Below, piece by piece: positions 12,918 through 31,200 of a stretch of 64,000 nucleotides of DNA. Every line of letters begins with the position of its first letter. The stretch's first letter is position 1. Origin of the DNA: Ciona intestinalis (lineage: Eukaryota > Chordata > Ascidiacea > Phlebobranchia > Cionidae). The position numbers were made by a program, and so were the translations under genes. Under the pieces are notes generated by a model. It saw only the letters and a program-made list of their open reading frames with translations. It made no database searches and was not told where the DNA came from. The DNA is taken from assembly GCF_000224145.3 (NCBI RefSeq), contig NC_020170.2, forward strand, positions 1,568,300 through 1,632,299, given 5' to 3'.

Positions 12918-14372
12918 AGATTATACATGTAAATAGGTCCAAAGGTAATGGGCCAACTCTGATCCTAAGTCTTCTGGTGTGCTTTGCTAAACAAAATCAC
13001 CTTTTAGGAAAAGAGATTTACAGCTTGCTGCACTAGATACTTGAGATAACAATTTTAGGATCTGTGTTATCACATTATTACCACACCCAAAATATTACTT
13101 GGAGTCCTTGACCCTATCGCCTTCTGTTATAGGTAATGTATTTGTACCAACAGTTAGATTGGTTTTTAATTTCATGTATACTTTTTATATGCATTTTAGT
13201 TTGTTAAAATATTTCTTAGTCTCACCGATTATTAAAGAAAATATTACATGCAGTTTAATGTTGACCATTTATTAATTGAATATTTACAAAATGTCATTAT
13301 TGGTAATTACACCAGGAAACATAATAAAGAAAAAGAGATAAAACTTATATAATAAAACACACAAAAAAATGAAATTTATACACAAAAGAATTACAAAAGC
13401 AGAGTCGATTAAATATGTTGTAGCGACTTCCTACCTCCTATTCAATGTGCCAATTTTGCTTTGAACAATTCAGTATTAGATCACTCCAAAAAAAAAGAAT
13501 AAATCAATTATTTCAGTAATCTAATCTTTAATTTAATAGAAATAAAGATGATTAACAATGTGTATTATTATACAACATAACCTTTATTAATCTATTTTTT
13601 GTTTACATTAATTAAGCTTTTAGTAATACACAAAAACGAAAAGTAACAGTAAAATAACATGCATTAACACGCTTGCGCTTGAAACAGTAGTATACAATTT
13701 ATTGAATAAAAGGTATTACTAACACAACTAAAAAATCTGGCGCCATGGCTCAGTGGTTTAGGCGTCTGCATCGTAACCGAAGTGTCACCAGTTTGTTGCT
13801 CGACAGCGATACTTATACTGATTAGCATATGTGTCCTAGGGCAAGACACTTGACGGATATTACTCCAACCCAGCTGTCACTAATAGGTTGTCCAAATCAT
13901 AAGCTATATCAGGGCAAAAGTCATACACAAAGTTAAAAAGTGTGGTAACTCAGAAGCACAGGAGAATAAAAATGGTGCGAAAAATAGGTGTCTGGCTGCG
14001 ATGTTGGGCACCGGTCGCGTATAAAACTTAAAAAGGGCTTTCTGGCTGTTGCGGTAATGGGCCAAATGTGGCTTAAATCCCAGGTCCTTGACAAGACCCC
14101 ACCCAAGAAGAATAAAAAAAATACAGCCGTAAAAAATATATGTGATGAGACATATATTGAACAAAATGTGTTTCATACACTTAAACTTTTTTATCAGTTA
14201 GAAAAGTACTTTGCAATTAAACTAAAATTTTCAATCTAAAAAGTGGAGGTGACAAGCCACCCTAGAAATCCCTTATGTTATAGACATTGGTTTACATTAT
14301 ATTATTTTTATACAAAATGTAAGAAAGTATAGGTTATAAAAGCTTAGAAACTTAATCAGAGAAAAAACGCTT
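12918..14372. other. LRRC45 3' flank and intergenic spacer with a full SINE
   Basis: This spacer holds the LRRC45 3' UTR (candidate signals ATTAAA near 13231 and AATAAA near 13323). A degenerate SINE-tail block, AAAGGTAATGGGCCAACTC, lies near 12940. A full-length SINE lies at 13738-14115. No coding exon is supported. Confidence 0.6.
13738..14115 (+). mobile_element. tRNA-headed composite SINE, type with GGTAATGGGCCAAA tail
   Basis: The head GGCGCCATGGCTCAGTGG, then TTTAGGCGTCTGCAT, resembles a tRNA-derived pol III promoter (A-box-like). The body has the family-specific GGGCAAGACACTTGACGG and the CAACCCAG, GTCACTAATAGGTTGTCC blocks. The tail has GGTAATGGGCCAAATGTGG and TTAAATCCCAGGTCC, then ends in an A-rich AATAAAAAAAATA stretch. 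The same tail occurs at 33289-33670 and, inverted and fragmentary, near 4815-4875. Confidence 0.75.
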
Positions 14373-19810
<5,438 letters not shown>

Positions 19811-21545
19811 CTTGAATCTGCAGAAAAGATTGAAAGAAATCTCAAATAATTTATTTCTGAAATTGAAAAAAGTTAACTAACGTTAATGCTTGTATTAATT
19901 TAATTACCAAAACCTTTTGATCTTTCACCGAAGATGCTTGAGGACCAGGATCATAGACAATGTTCTTGATTATACCTCACACTCACACTAGATGAGTGAT
20001 GTGATTGCAATCTAAACCTTGCGCTGTATTGAACCAAACATGTCAGGCTTACACCATACACCCCCACATACGATCTGTTATTCTTAGAATAGAATAAGAC
20101 GTGTTAAAGCAATACAGCCTGTGTTCATTTCCTGGCAAGTGAATCACTTAACTAACCCACTCAAGTTAAGACTTGCAACATCATGATGTCAGAGACACCA
20201 ATGCATGTCAGATGTTTAATGAAGTTATATATGCAAGTACTACCAAATAAGCAGCAAACATTGAAATAATACTTACAATATTACATGGCCACATTGAATA
20301 TTAATATTGGATTTAACAACTGCTTTCTAGTGCATACCTGCATGCTGGTAGGGTGGCTTTGAATTGTAGGAAATTTTTTCTTCATAAATTCAATCATAAT
20401 AAACTGAGTTCCTGTAATCAAGATACATTGTTCTCAGCTGTCTTCTAGCAATTAAACAATGTGATTGTAATAAAAGGTGTCATCAGATTTAAAACTGGCA
20501 CCATTTATACAACACAAGATTTAGACTATATTCATAACTATCAAAACATTTTTTCTTGTTCTTTGTAGAAATTACTTAACAAATATAGTTTAAATATAAA
20601 GTACTTCTTGTAACATTAGGATAAAAGTCTAATTGGGACAAACAATACAATGTTGTGTCAATACTTCAAACATGTTTTCATGCTGTATAAAGGTAAAAAA
20701 GCATATAATGGGTAAATGGACCCAAGTGATTGGGGTGTAGTAATGCAAATATGTTTTTCATTAAAAGTCTAGCTTCGGTTTAATTAAACATAAACTGCTT
20801 ATTGTTTGTCTGCTAGCTTTTATTTTATTTTTTTAATAATTGATACAACAACTGAAGAGGAAAAGGTACAATTATGATTATAACCTACAACGTACACCAT
20901 CATATGTCAGGTTAAATATAAGCACAGGCATTTAATCAAATCAACAATTTAAACTACAAATACGTTGTAGCCTACATCCTATTATCCTACACAGAGCATC
21001 TGATGCTATTATTCATAGAACCAACATACCCTTTAATTTATCCCTTAGGGTACAGTTACGAAACTTGCAGTAATATACAAAATGGGAAGGAAAGTAACAG
21101 TAAAACAACAGTTGTTATAAGCTTAGCTTAAAACATAAGTGCATAACTTTGCATAAAACGCTTTACTAGTACAGATAACAAAATAATATATTGTGATAAG
21201 ACATTTAATTCTTAATTGTATAAGAGATATACACAGATTTCATTTTTTCCGATTGTCTACGGGTTACATATTTTTTTACATAAAGGGTTTACATAATTTT
21301 CATATATTTAGTAAAACATAAATCGCAATATCTTTTGACTCTGCTTGTTTGTATGGACACTTAAAAGCAAGGAAAAGTTAGTTTATATTTAAAACTTGAG
21401 GGTGGGAAAATTGGGGTCACATGTTGCCCAAGAAATCCAGAATGGTATATGTCTTTCACATTGTAATATTTTTATACAAAATGTAAAGAATTAAGTTTTA
21501 AAACAAATTTAATAGCAAGACTATTTCAGCATAGCTAACCAGTTA
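19811..21545. other. Spacer between the intelectin-like gene and its pseudogene; 5' flank of the former
   Basis: No coding exon is supported. The part at about 19930-20250 is the 5' flank of the intelectin-like gene and is clearly repeated at about 25260-25550 in front of the pseudogene (for example CAACATCATGATGTCAGAGA at about 20180 and 25487). This shows that the duplication included the promoter side. About 20250-21400 is AT-rich with nothing recognisable. Confidence 0.6.
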
Positions 21546-22697
21546 AATCATTGCAGTTATTTGTCGGTGAATATCCATTTTTCACACCACCAATGCAAAC
21601 GTATTGTCCATCGCAACTATTCAATCTGAAATAAAAATATCCTGAATTTTGTTCTGGCCTTGTTGATCTACAGACCACATACTTAACAACTTGCAAAGCA
21701 TTTTGAACAGCAACCTAAAGAAATAATATAAGTTTACAATACCTGACCAAGTGTACGTTTTAAAAGGTTGTAACATTTTCCTAATAGTTGATTCAACTTG
21801 AACTTTGGTCACAAGTTGCCCACCAGTTCTAGAATAACAAAAATCGTAGAAAGATTTCTTTGTATTGAGAAGAATGTTAAAGCTACAAATTACCTTGAAG
21901 GCATGGTGTAACCAAACATTATTCTTCTTGGGTAGTTGTGTATAATTGCATGGTATAAGTAAACGGAACCTTAGCTTGTAGATTCTGACCAAGTAAATGT
22001 GGTAGATGAAGCCCAATCCTATAATATTAGATGCAAAAATTTTACTTTCCAACAAAAAGCAAAGATAATATGACACTATAAAAAATATAACATTCAAACC
22101 CTTGTATTATTAACTGCAAAGACAACATCACAAAGACTTGGGACAGTTCTTCCAGAAACGCATCTAGCTCTGTATTGAAGCTCAAAGTTGCCCTCTGTTA
22201 GTTTACCATTGTATGAGGTGACTGGATCGGATCTTGGTCTATAGCTTTTAATCTATGAGTCTATTTGATGGACTATTTTTACTAACTATGGTAGCCTAAT
22301 CCAGTTTAAATAGTAATAAACAGATTTTTATCAAATTAATTGTCAAATGTACCAACATGTTTTATGACATACCCGATAAAACAGTTTAGAAGATAAAACT
22401 AGATTTCCAATAGCAGTTACAACAATAAATGGATGAGATCGTCTGCTAACGGTTACACTACTTAATGGACATCTGTGGAAAAATTTATCGACCATAATAC
22501 CAATATTTTATTCATAAAATTGAAAGCAAAGAGTTTGTTAACCTACTTGAAACCATGTTCATACACAACGTTGTAGCCACAGCGAAAAAAGAAAAGAATC
22601 TGTAAGTATTATACAAGTTAGCAAAGAAGTAAGTACTATGTTTAAAAATCACAAATAGAAAATACCTTTTCGATCAATGTTGCTGGCAGCATGTAAC

Positions 22698-22985
22698 ATA
22701 TAAATGAATGCATGTAACTTACTTTATCCTTGCGTGCCGGAAATAAAACAATCGTTATAACACAGGTGTTCTGTTTCACCCACCTCGTGCCAGAGTTCCC
22801 ATGTATGTTACTTTGTGGATGATTGTTTTTTCTGTATGACTGGCAATTTAAAACCCATAAGTGACCACTGGGCTGAGGCAAGAGCTATTAAAGTGTCTTG
22901 CCCAAGGACACATACGCCCATAGCGTGGCAGCGAAAAACCCATACCCTCGTGGTTAGAGGCAGGCGGGTTAACCACTGTTTCACT
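22698..22985 (-). mobile_element. tRNA-headed SINE, inverted, inside the pseudogene
   Basis: The tail side, ATGTAACTTACTTTATCC, CACCTCGTGCCAG, lies first on the plus strand. It is followed by GTGTCTTGCCCAAGGACACA, and then the head near GGCGGGTTAACCACTG. It occupies the interval where pseudogene exon 8 would be expected. Confidence 0.7.
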
Positions 22986-24410
22986 TAATGCATATAGATT
23001 GGGTTTTGCATTCTCTAACTTTAACAGCTGGCCAGCTGGAGTAATGTGTATGTACCTGATTGTTTCCTGTAACCCATGTATAACAATGCTTGCATTTATA
23101 AACAATGCTGAGAGACTTCGCCTTGCTGTAAAATGTTTATAAAGTTTTCTCGTGTATAATGCTTCTTCTCGTCTTTGAGTTCTCCCCTTTATAAGCCCTG
23201 CCCTGTACTGTATAGCCAGGCAGTCGGAGCCTGGTCAGGAGGCGGGACATGTAATGCTTGCTGTTATCTGTAACGAGACTTCGATGTTGTTTTGTCGTTG
23301 TAACCCAAACTGTTTTGTCGAATAAACTGAGTTTTGATCCTGGACATGTTACAGAGCCGTACTGTTCGAACGGAGTTAAGGTTACGCCTACACCCCTATT
23401 AATAAATATGCTGCTGGAAGTACAAGTTCAAACTGGAAAGGCTCAATACCTATTGCTAGTGGACTAGCATCTTCACTTATGTCATTTCATCAGATAAAAT
23501 ACTTCTACATGACAATACATCACACACTTTTACATTACATATTTCTTAATTTAAAAGTAACAGAAAACGCTATGTCGACAGTACACTCTGTTTTGCTGCA
23601 AACATAAATTCATTTTCTGCTAGCAAAGCCTAAATCAGCTGATCCATTAGAAAAGATTGCGATGTAATTTACGTCATAGTGCCGGCGAGTGACGCAACAA
23701 TAGGCAAATTTTTTGGCACTTTTTTTGGCCAAACTAAATATTTTTTACAAAAAATGACCACGGATAGTATTTATTAAGTGTAAATTTTCATTTAAAAACA
23801 ACTTGTATGAGCATGGTCCAGATTATAAATGCTGCTGTTTTCGTTATTTTTCGTGATTATAATTTGCAATGCTAAACCTCATGCGGCACAAATCTAAATA
23901 AATACAACAAGCATACTTCCAAAAAACAAAAAACGGATATGTTTAAAACCTGATGTTGTTTTGAGATTCATTTGGTAATGCTTTGTTAAGGTTGTAAATA
24001 GATTTCCACCATATTTGTCAAGGAAGTTGTTATTTGTGTGATATTGCAAACTTGCAAAGAGTTTTGATTCTTCTACAGGTGTTTTGTTTGGTACATGACG
24101 CAACATCAGGTTAGATGCCTGGAAAAAGGCAAACTGAATGAATCATGTAGTTTATTTGTAGAGTTGAAAGACTTTCTAATCCACCAGCATACATATGTTG
24201 ATTTAGGATAAAATACAACTTTATATTTAAACGAATTTTATTTTTTATTACTATGGTTAAATTAAAAATATGTTATCCACATAACAAACCTTAATCACAG
24301 AATATCCAATGTTTTTATAATCAGCTGAAGTTGCTTCTTTTACATTTCCAAATATGTTTCTGTTTTCCCAGTTTATTGAAACTAAACAGCAACTTAAAGT
24401 TAACTTATTA

Positions 24411-24644
<234 letters not shown>

Positions 24645-24917
24645 CTAGGTTTGTGTCACTTAATTAAAACCTTGATTGAAGTGTCAGTTTCATTTGGTTG
24701 AATAAAGTGATAACCATCGCTTGAGACTCCAGAGTTTTTTAGGTCCAAACATGATGTAGAGATGATAGCTGGTTTGGATGATGAGCCAGATAATTCTCCT
24801 TATATTTAAAATATTATATTATGTTCTAAACAAATTAAAGAAGAAAAATGTTTAAAGCTTACCTGACTTGGATCCATTGCTGTTCTGCACAATAGAATTT
24901 TTTTTTTCAAGAAGTGT

Positions 24918-25010
24918 AGTGTAAACATGTTGTTACTGAAGTGTAAACATGAAGTGTAAACATGTTGTTACTGAAGTGTAAACATGAAGTGTAAACATGT
25001 TGTTACTTGT
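24918..25010. repeat. Minisatellite, GAAGTGTAAACATG / TTGTTACT units
   Basis: GAAGTGTAAACATG and TTGTTACT alternate about three times with exact repetition in a pseudogene intron. There is no equivalent in the intact gene. Confidence 0.8.
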
Positions 25011-25200
25011 CATATATTACATGAGGAACAAAATCAAGCTATTATAACTCAATGTAAGTTAGAATTGGACTTACCACAATGTAGTAAATCCCAGTTATAA
25101 CACCAACAAGAACCAACAGAAGAACAAGACAAGCAAATATTTTCCAAAATTTTTGCGATGTTTTTTACCATTTTTTATCACTCTAGTATCTAAAAAAAAT

Positions 25201-26812
25201 TATACATTTCAATGTGTATAACAATGAAATAAAATTGTTATTATGTTTGAGTTTACCTGATTTCAGTCTAGTGATATATACAATTTCCTTGATTATACAT
25301 TACAATCACACTTAATAAGTGATGTTATTACAATCTAAACCTTGCGCCATATTAAACCAAACATATTAGACTTACATTTTTACCCCCACATACAATATTA
25401 TAGAGCAGAATCAGTTGTGCTAAAGCAAAATAACCTCTATTCATTTTCTGGAAGTGATATATTCAACCAACCCAATCAAGTTAAGACTTGCAACATCATG
25501 ATGTCAGAGACACCAATGCATGTCAGATGTTTAATGAAGTTTTATATGCAATGCTACCTCATATAAACTTAAAAGAATTTAATTTTAGCTGGTTTTATTA
25601 ATTTTGTTTCTGTTCAATTATTGAATATTATGACATAGCAGCATTGAGCCTTAAACCTTAACCGTATGGTTATTATTATTAATAATGGGCCAAAACATAA
25701 TAAAACATTGCTGTGATTCCATTCAAGCTATAAGGCATGATCAATAATACATATACAAAATATGGTTTTATACAACTGTAGCGTTTTCTTCTTTAGACCC
25801 AAAAGTAAGACCGCTCACGAACTCAACCACAAGCAACCGACTTTATTCTTAAACTATAAAATGCAACGTCACGCCCACGCAATTAACCAATCAACAGCAG
25901 CACGCAAAATACAGGAATGTGCCAATAATGTAAAACGAAGGAATGCGGTAAACGCACAGAAATAAAAAAGAGTAGAACGCGCAACTTTTTAAAACCGTGA
26001 TATATTCTTTTTTCTATTCACGTGACCGCCAACTCTGTCCCCATTTCGCTTGGTCTCCATTGTAAAAGATAGGGGCATAGTATTTTTGGGAGGTTTTAGC
26101 GGTTTATTTCAAAACCTACACCAACTAATCAAGTTTATTAGTTATTTGGTAGGTTAACGCTTACAGTTTACCACTTTTTTGGGAAATTTAATTATTTAAT
26201 AAATTTTATTAAAAATGTTGAAACAAAAGGTTTGTTTGAAATATATAAATATTAGAAAATAGTTGTTTCACCCTAAAACTTTAAATTAAGTCAAAAAACG
26301 AGAAAAAAAATACATAAAACGCCGTCGATTCCATTGACTACAATAGTAAACGGGAACGACCCGCGAAAGAGAGAGAGTGTATCACCTCTCTCCTTTGCCG
26401 ACATTGGTATGCGCGTTCTATTCTTTTTTATTTCTGTGGTTCCGATATTGAAATTGCGGTGACGTCACAAACCTATCCTACCACTATCGCGCGCATTCTT
26501 CGTAGCTTACATATAACCATATGTAAATGCATTCGTGTGTTCAGTTTGTTCTCACAAACATAAAGATTATATTCTGTTACTCTTACTACTTACTATTACA
26601 TTTATATGGCGCAGTTATATACACTATATATGAGAGTTAATGTGGTATAGGCGTAGTGTAAAAAAATCCTAAAGTACAGTAACATTGTAGAATACACAGC
26701 AACTGTCTTTTAACCACATCTTAACTTTCCGGTGCACCTTCACCTAACATCCTTTGTCGTAACTAAACTGGTTTACGATTACGAGGTATAAACCGAAATA
26801 CCAGGATATCTT
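25201..26812. other. Spacer between the intelectin pseudogene and ORC1, with a TIR element and a likely ORC1 promoter
   Basis: About 25260-25550 repeats the 5' flank of the intact intelectin gene. A TIR element fills 25955-26438. Just after it, GGTGACGTCACAAA (about 26458) contains a CRE and is followed by CTATCGCGCGCATTC. These could belong to the ORC1 promoter, since the ORC1 first exon is expected inside the following gap. That assignment is inference. Confidence 0.45.
25955..26438. mobile_element. 484-bp element with 29-bp terminal inverted repeats
   Basis: CACAGAAATAAAAAAG at 25955, continuing to GAACGCGCA at 25983, is inverted at 26410-26438 with one mismatch in 29 bp. The interior has no long open frame. 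No clear target-site duplication is visible. It contains a CACGTG box near 26025. It fits a non-autonomous DNA transposon. Confidence 0.65.
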
Positions 26813-27812
26813 NNNNNNNNNNNNNNNNNNNNNNNNNNNNNNNNNNNNNNNNNNNNNNNNNNNNNNNNNNNNNNNNNNNNNNNNNNNNNNNNNNNNNNNN
26901 NNNNNNNNNNNNNNNNNNNNNNNNNNNNNNNNNNNNNNNNNNNNNNNNNNNNNNNNNNNNNNNNNNNNNNNNNNNNNNNNNNNNNNNNNNNNNNNNNNNN
27001 NNNNNNNNNNNNNNNNNNNNNNNNNNNNNNNNNNNNNNNNNNNNNNNNNNNNNNNNNNNNNNNNNNNNNNNNNNNNNNNNNNNNNNNNNNNNNNNNNNNN
27101 NNNNNNNNNNNNNNNNNNNNNNNNNNNNNNNNNNNNNNNNNNNNNNNNNNNNNNNNNNNNNNNNNNNNNNNNNNNNNNNNNNNNNNNNNNNNNNNNNNNN
27201 NNNNNNNNNNNNNNNNNNNNNNNNNNNNNNNNNNNNNNNNNNNNNNNNNNNNNNNNNNNNNNNNNNNNNNNNNNNNNNNNNNNNNNNNNNNNNNNNNNNN
27301 NNNNNNNNNNNNNNNNNNNNNNNNNNNNNNNNNNNNNNNNNNNNNNNNNNNNNNNNNNNNNNNNNNNNNNNNNNNNNNNNNNNNNNNNNNNNNNNNNNNN
27401 NNNNNNNNNNNNNNNNNNNNNNNNNNNNNNNNNNNNNNNNNNNNNNNNNNNNNNNNNNNNNNNNNNNNNNNNNNNNNNNNNNNNNNNNNNNNNNNNNNNN
27501 NNNNNNNNNNNNNNNNNNNNNNNNNNNNNNNNNNNNNNNNNNNNNNNNNNNNNNNNNNNNNNNNNNNNNNNNNNNNNNNNNNNNNNNNNNNNNNNNNNNN
27601 NNNNNNNNNNNNNNNNNNNNNNNNNNNNNNNNNNNNNNNNNNNNNNNNNNNNNNNNNNNNNNNNNNNNNNNNNNNNNNNNNNNNNNNNNNNNNNNNNNNN
27701 NNNNNNNNNNNNNNNNNNNNNNNNNNNNNNNNNNNNNNNNNNNNNNNNNNNNNNNNNNNNNNNNNNNNNNNNNNNNNNNNNNNNNNNNNNNNNNNNNNNN
27801 NNNNNNNNNNNN
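26813..27812. other. Assembly gap (1000 N)
   Basis: Exactly 1000 N, so the true size is probably unknown. The missing first coding exon of ORC1 most likely lies here. Confidence 0.98.
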
Positions 27813-28205
27813 GTCCTTTGGCAAGACACTTAACGACAATTGCTTCAACCCAGTGGTCACTAATGGGTTGTCCAAATTATCAGCCATACAAATTTCATTT
27901 AAAACAAAAACTTTGTTAATGTCTGGCACCAAAGTAGTAGTGTTCATGCCTCTAACCCAGAGGTATTGGGTTTAAGGCTCGTCGCTGCTACCATTGTGGT
28001 GTCCTTGGTCAAGAAACTTAGGAAAAATTGCTCCAACTCAGTGGTCAATAATAAAATGTCCAAATTATCAGCCATACAGAAATAAATACCAAAAAAATAA
28101 CCCTAAAGTAACATACATAGTAAGCCATACTGTCCCGAGGTATAAGAAACAGAACACCTGTGTTCCAACCATGCAAGGATAACGCAAGTTCATTCATTGA
28201 CGTTC
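27813..28205 (+). mobile_element. Partial SINE followed by a full SINE
   Basis: 27813-27890 is a headless SINE body (GGCAAGACACTTAACG, CAACCCAGTGGTCACTAATG). From about 27930 a second copy runs from its tRNA-like head (CTAACCCAGAGGTATTGGG) to a tail GAGGTATAAGAAACAGAACA, then ATGCAAGGATAACGCAAGTT and a TTCATTCATTGA end. Confidence 0.65.
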
Positions 28206-28234
28206 ATTAATATTATTCAATGTGTATTCCTAAG

Positions 28235-31200
28235 GTATTATCAAGCTTTGTATCTCAAGAATCCCGCACAGCGTTTCAGTCGAGAAGTTAAGATTGGTGA
28301 TGGTGTAGTGGTCGCAAGTGGTGAATCGCAACAAGATTTTTATCTTGCAAAAGTCGATCTTTTTTTTGATGATGGTAACTTTAAATAAAAAGGCGGTTAA
28401 AATTTAAAAAAAAATTAAAAACTTGACACTGTCAAAGTAGATTTGATATTGCTAAAGTAGACCTTTTCTTTGATGATAGTAATTTAAAATGAAATTTCTT
28501 TTAAAATGTTAAAATTTGGCATTAATTTTTTTAAAAACTTATCAATTTTAAGGTGAAGAAAAGTGTGCAATTGTAACTTGGTACTTCCGAAGCAATGAGA
28601 TTCCTAGAAAAAAAATTCCGAATGGATTGTATGAGAATGAGGTAACATAATAAATGTATATATACATTTTTTTGAATAAAAATTACATTCAACTCTCTGG
28701 CGTTTGATATACAATTAAACTAAGGTAGGGTACCAATCTAACAGACACCAATAAAAATTGTAACCTACATAACTGATAACATTATAATTGACATAATAGG
28801 TATTTTTACATCTGAAAAAAATCATGTTACCATTTTGTAAATTGATGTACTATATGCAATTGAATTATAGTATTTAGTAACCAACTAATTCCATTGGTTG
28901 TTAATCCAGGTTTTCTTGTGTTCTGCCAAAGCAGAGAATGTTATAGACGTGGAAACAATTATGGATAAATGTTCCATAATATATTCACCTTCACCTATTA
29001 TAGGTAATGTTATGTTGAACAATTTGGTAAAATTAAAAAAAAAGTTATAAAACACATTTATTTTTTAATTAATTGATCACAATTGTGGACGTGTGGTCCA
29101 GTCTGTCCAATTATTAAATTTATTATTTAAACTCGTGTTTTAATTAAAGTTTAATTTAAATTAAATCCTATATATATATGTATATTAATTGAAAGTTATA
29201 AACCACATTTAATTTTTTGAATTATGGATTACAATTGTGGTCCATTATTAAATGTTTTTATTCAAACTCATGTTTTGTTTAATTTACATTGAATCTACAA
29301 CATAGATTAATTAAAATCTATAAAACACATTTCTTTTTTTGAATATTTATTATTTGATCACAATTATGATCTAGTCTGTAGTCTAATTATTAAATCCATT
29401 TATTCAAACTCAGGTTTTGTTTAATTTACATTAAATCTACATCTTAGATTAATTAAAAATTATAAAACGCATTTCCCTTTTTAAACAATTGATAACAATT
29501 ATGGTCCAGTCTGTCCAATTATTAAATCCGTTTATATAAACTCGTGTTTTGTTTAATTTATTTTGAAACTACATCGTAGATACATCAGTTGATAATGAAG
29601 ATCACACGTTTACTTATTTTTATCGGAAATCATTCAATGGAACAAAATTAACAACTTTGCATCATCCAGGTAAGGTTTCTATTACATTGTTTTTACTTGA
29701 TTAGTTGACTATTGTTGCTTGAGGGTAAATCAAAATAACACTAAGCAAATCTCTGTTTTTTAAAAAGTATTTAAATCCTTTTTAGACAATAAAAAAACTC
29801 AAGTGAAAAAAATGCGGAGAGCAAAAGACGACACTGCAATTAAAAGTAAACAGAAAAAAGAAGTGAGTAAAATTGATCAGAGACCGCCACTGAAACCAAC
29901 TGAAAATACAACAACACCAGTTAAAGGTAATTTTTTTTTTTCTTAAACATCGAATCTGGGGTGGCAGGCCTTTTCTGAAATCGTTATTAGTAATATTACA
30001 ATCAAGGATATTTTCTTTGACTAAATTTAGCGCCATATTTTTTAAATTACAGAAAAAAATTTAAATTTTAAATAGTATATATATATATTTAAAAAAAATT
30101 AAAAAAAAGTTAAAAAAAATATTTTTTATATTCATAGAAAAACGTAACATTGATGACTCTGAGCATCTTGTTGTAAAGAATCCTCTCACGTCGCCCATCA
30201 GTGCATCTGGTATTGGATTATTAGATGCAAGTTCGGCCGCTCTTAATTTATTGGGAAGTGAAAGTGACACTGAAGATGGCAAAAGTAACTTGGACATTTT
30301 TTAAAATTTTAAATATTTTAAAGCTAGACAATAAGGTACAACCTATTTCAAAGTTTGTTTATTTATATTTAACTTAATGAATGATTGGAGCAACTCTGCG
30401 GAATGAATTAGTTAAGGAAAACACAATGAACGAAATAACCGTACACTACATGCATTAACGCACGACTGATGAATTTGTGGTTGCATCACACCACGTGGCA
30501 TTCACGGGCGAACAATGCCGTGTGTGACGTAGCGCCACTAGCGTGTGTGTGACGTTTACACGTATAAAGACGATATTCGTCTAAAAGCCACGTCTGTATC
30601 TTTTTACCCACAAAATCTGTTTGCGATAAAATAGTTTTAGCGTACCCAAAGTCCCCCTTTGTTTTTTGTTACCCCACTTGACTATATATATTAATATATG
30701 ATGTTGATGCTTTATAAATTTTAATACAAAGTTGTTTTTTTTACTTAAACAGTAATTTTGTTTTTTACTTCATTAAGCCTATCTTCTAAAACTTGTTGTA
30801 TCAAATTTGGTTTAGGTTTTAAAAGCTTTAATGTTTATATTTTCTATGCAATACCAATAGATATTAAACAAATATCAGAAAATCATCGTCAATTGAAATT
30901 TTTTTTAGGCCAAACTACAGAAAACGTAAAATCACAAAATCGGAAATCTGTGACAAAGGTAATTTTAATAATTATATAAAAATAAATTTATTTCTTTTCC
31001 AATTGTTTTTCTGCATTGTAGAATAAATTGAAACAAATTCAAGACGAAGCAAAAGTAACTCCACTAAAGATTGATAAAACTACAATGAAAGTGATTTCCA
31101 AAAAAAAGTTGCTTGTCCATGTTGTAGCAACAAGAGAATTACCAGCTGTAAATAAATCAAGTAAAAAAGAGGATAAAACTTGTGCAAGGAAATCTGTGAG

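Noticed and set aside
24918..25010. CRISPR-like direct repeats
   Set aside because: Units are adjacent without unique spacers and lie in an animal intron; it is a minisatellite.
25762..25965. 67-aa plus-strand frame with basic residues
   Set aside because: It runs into the TIR element, has no splice context and resembles no family.
26744..27947. Long minus-strand frames over 26744-27947
   Set aside because: They consist almost wholly of N and are artefacts of translating the gap.
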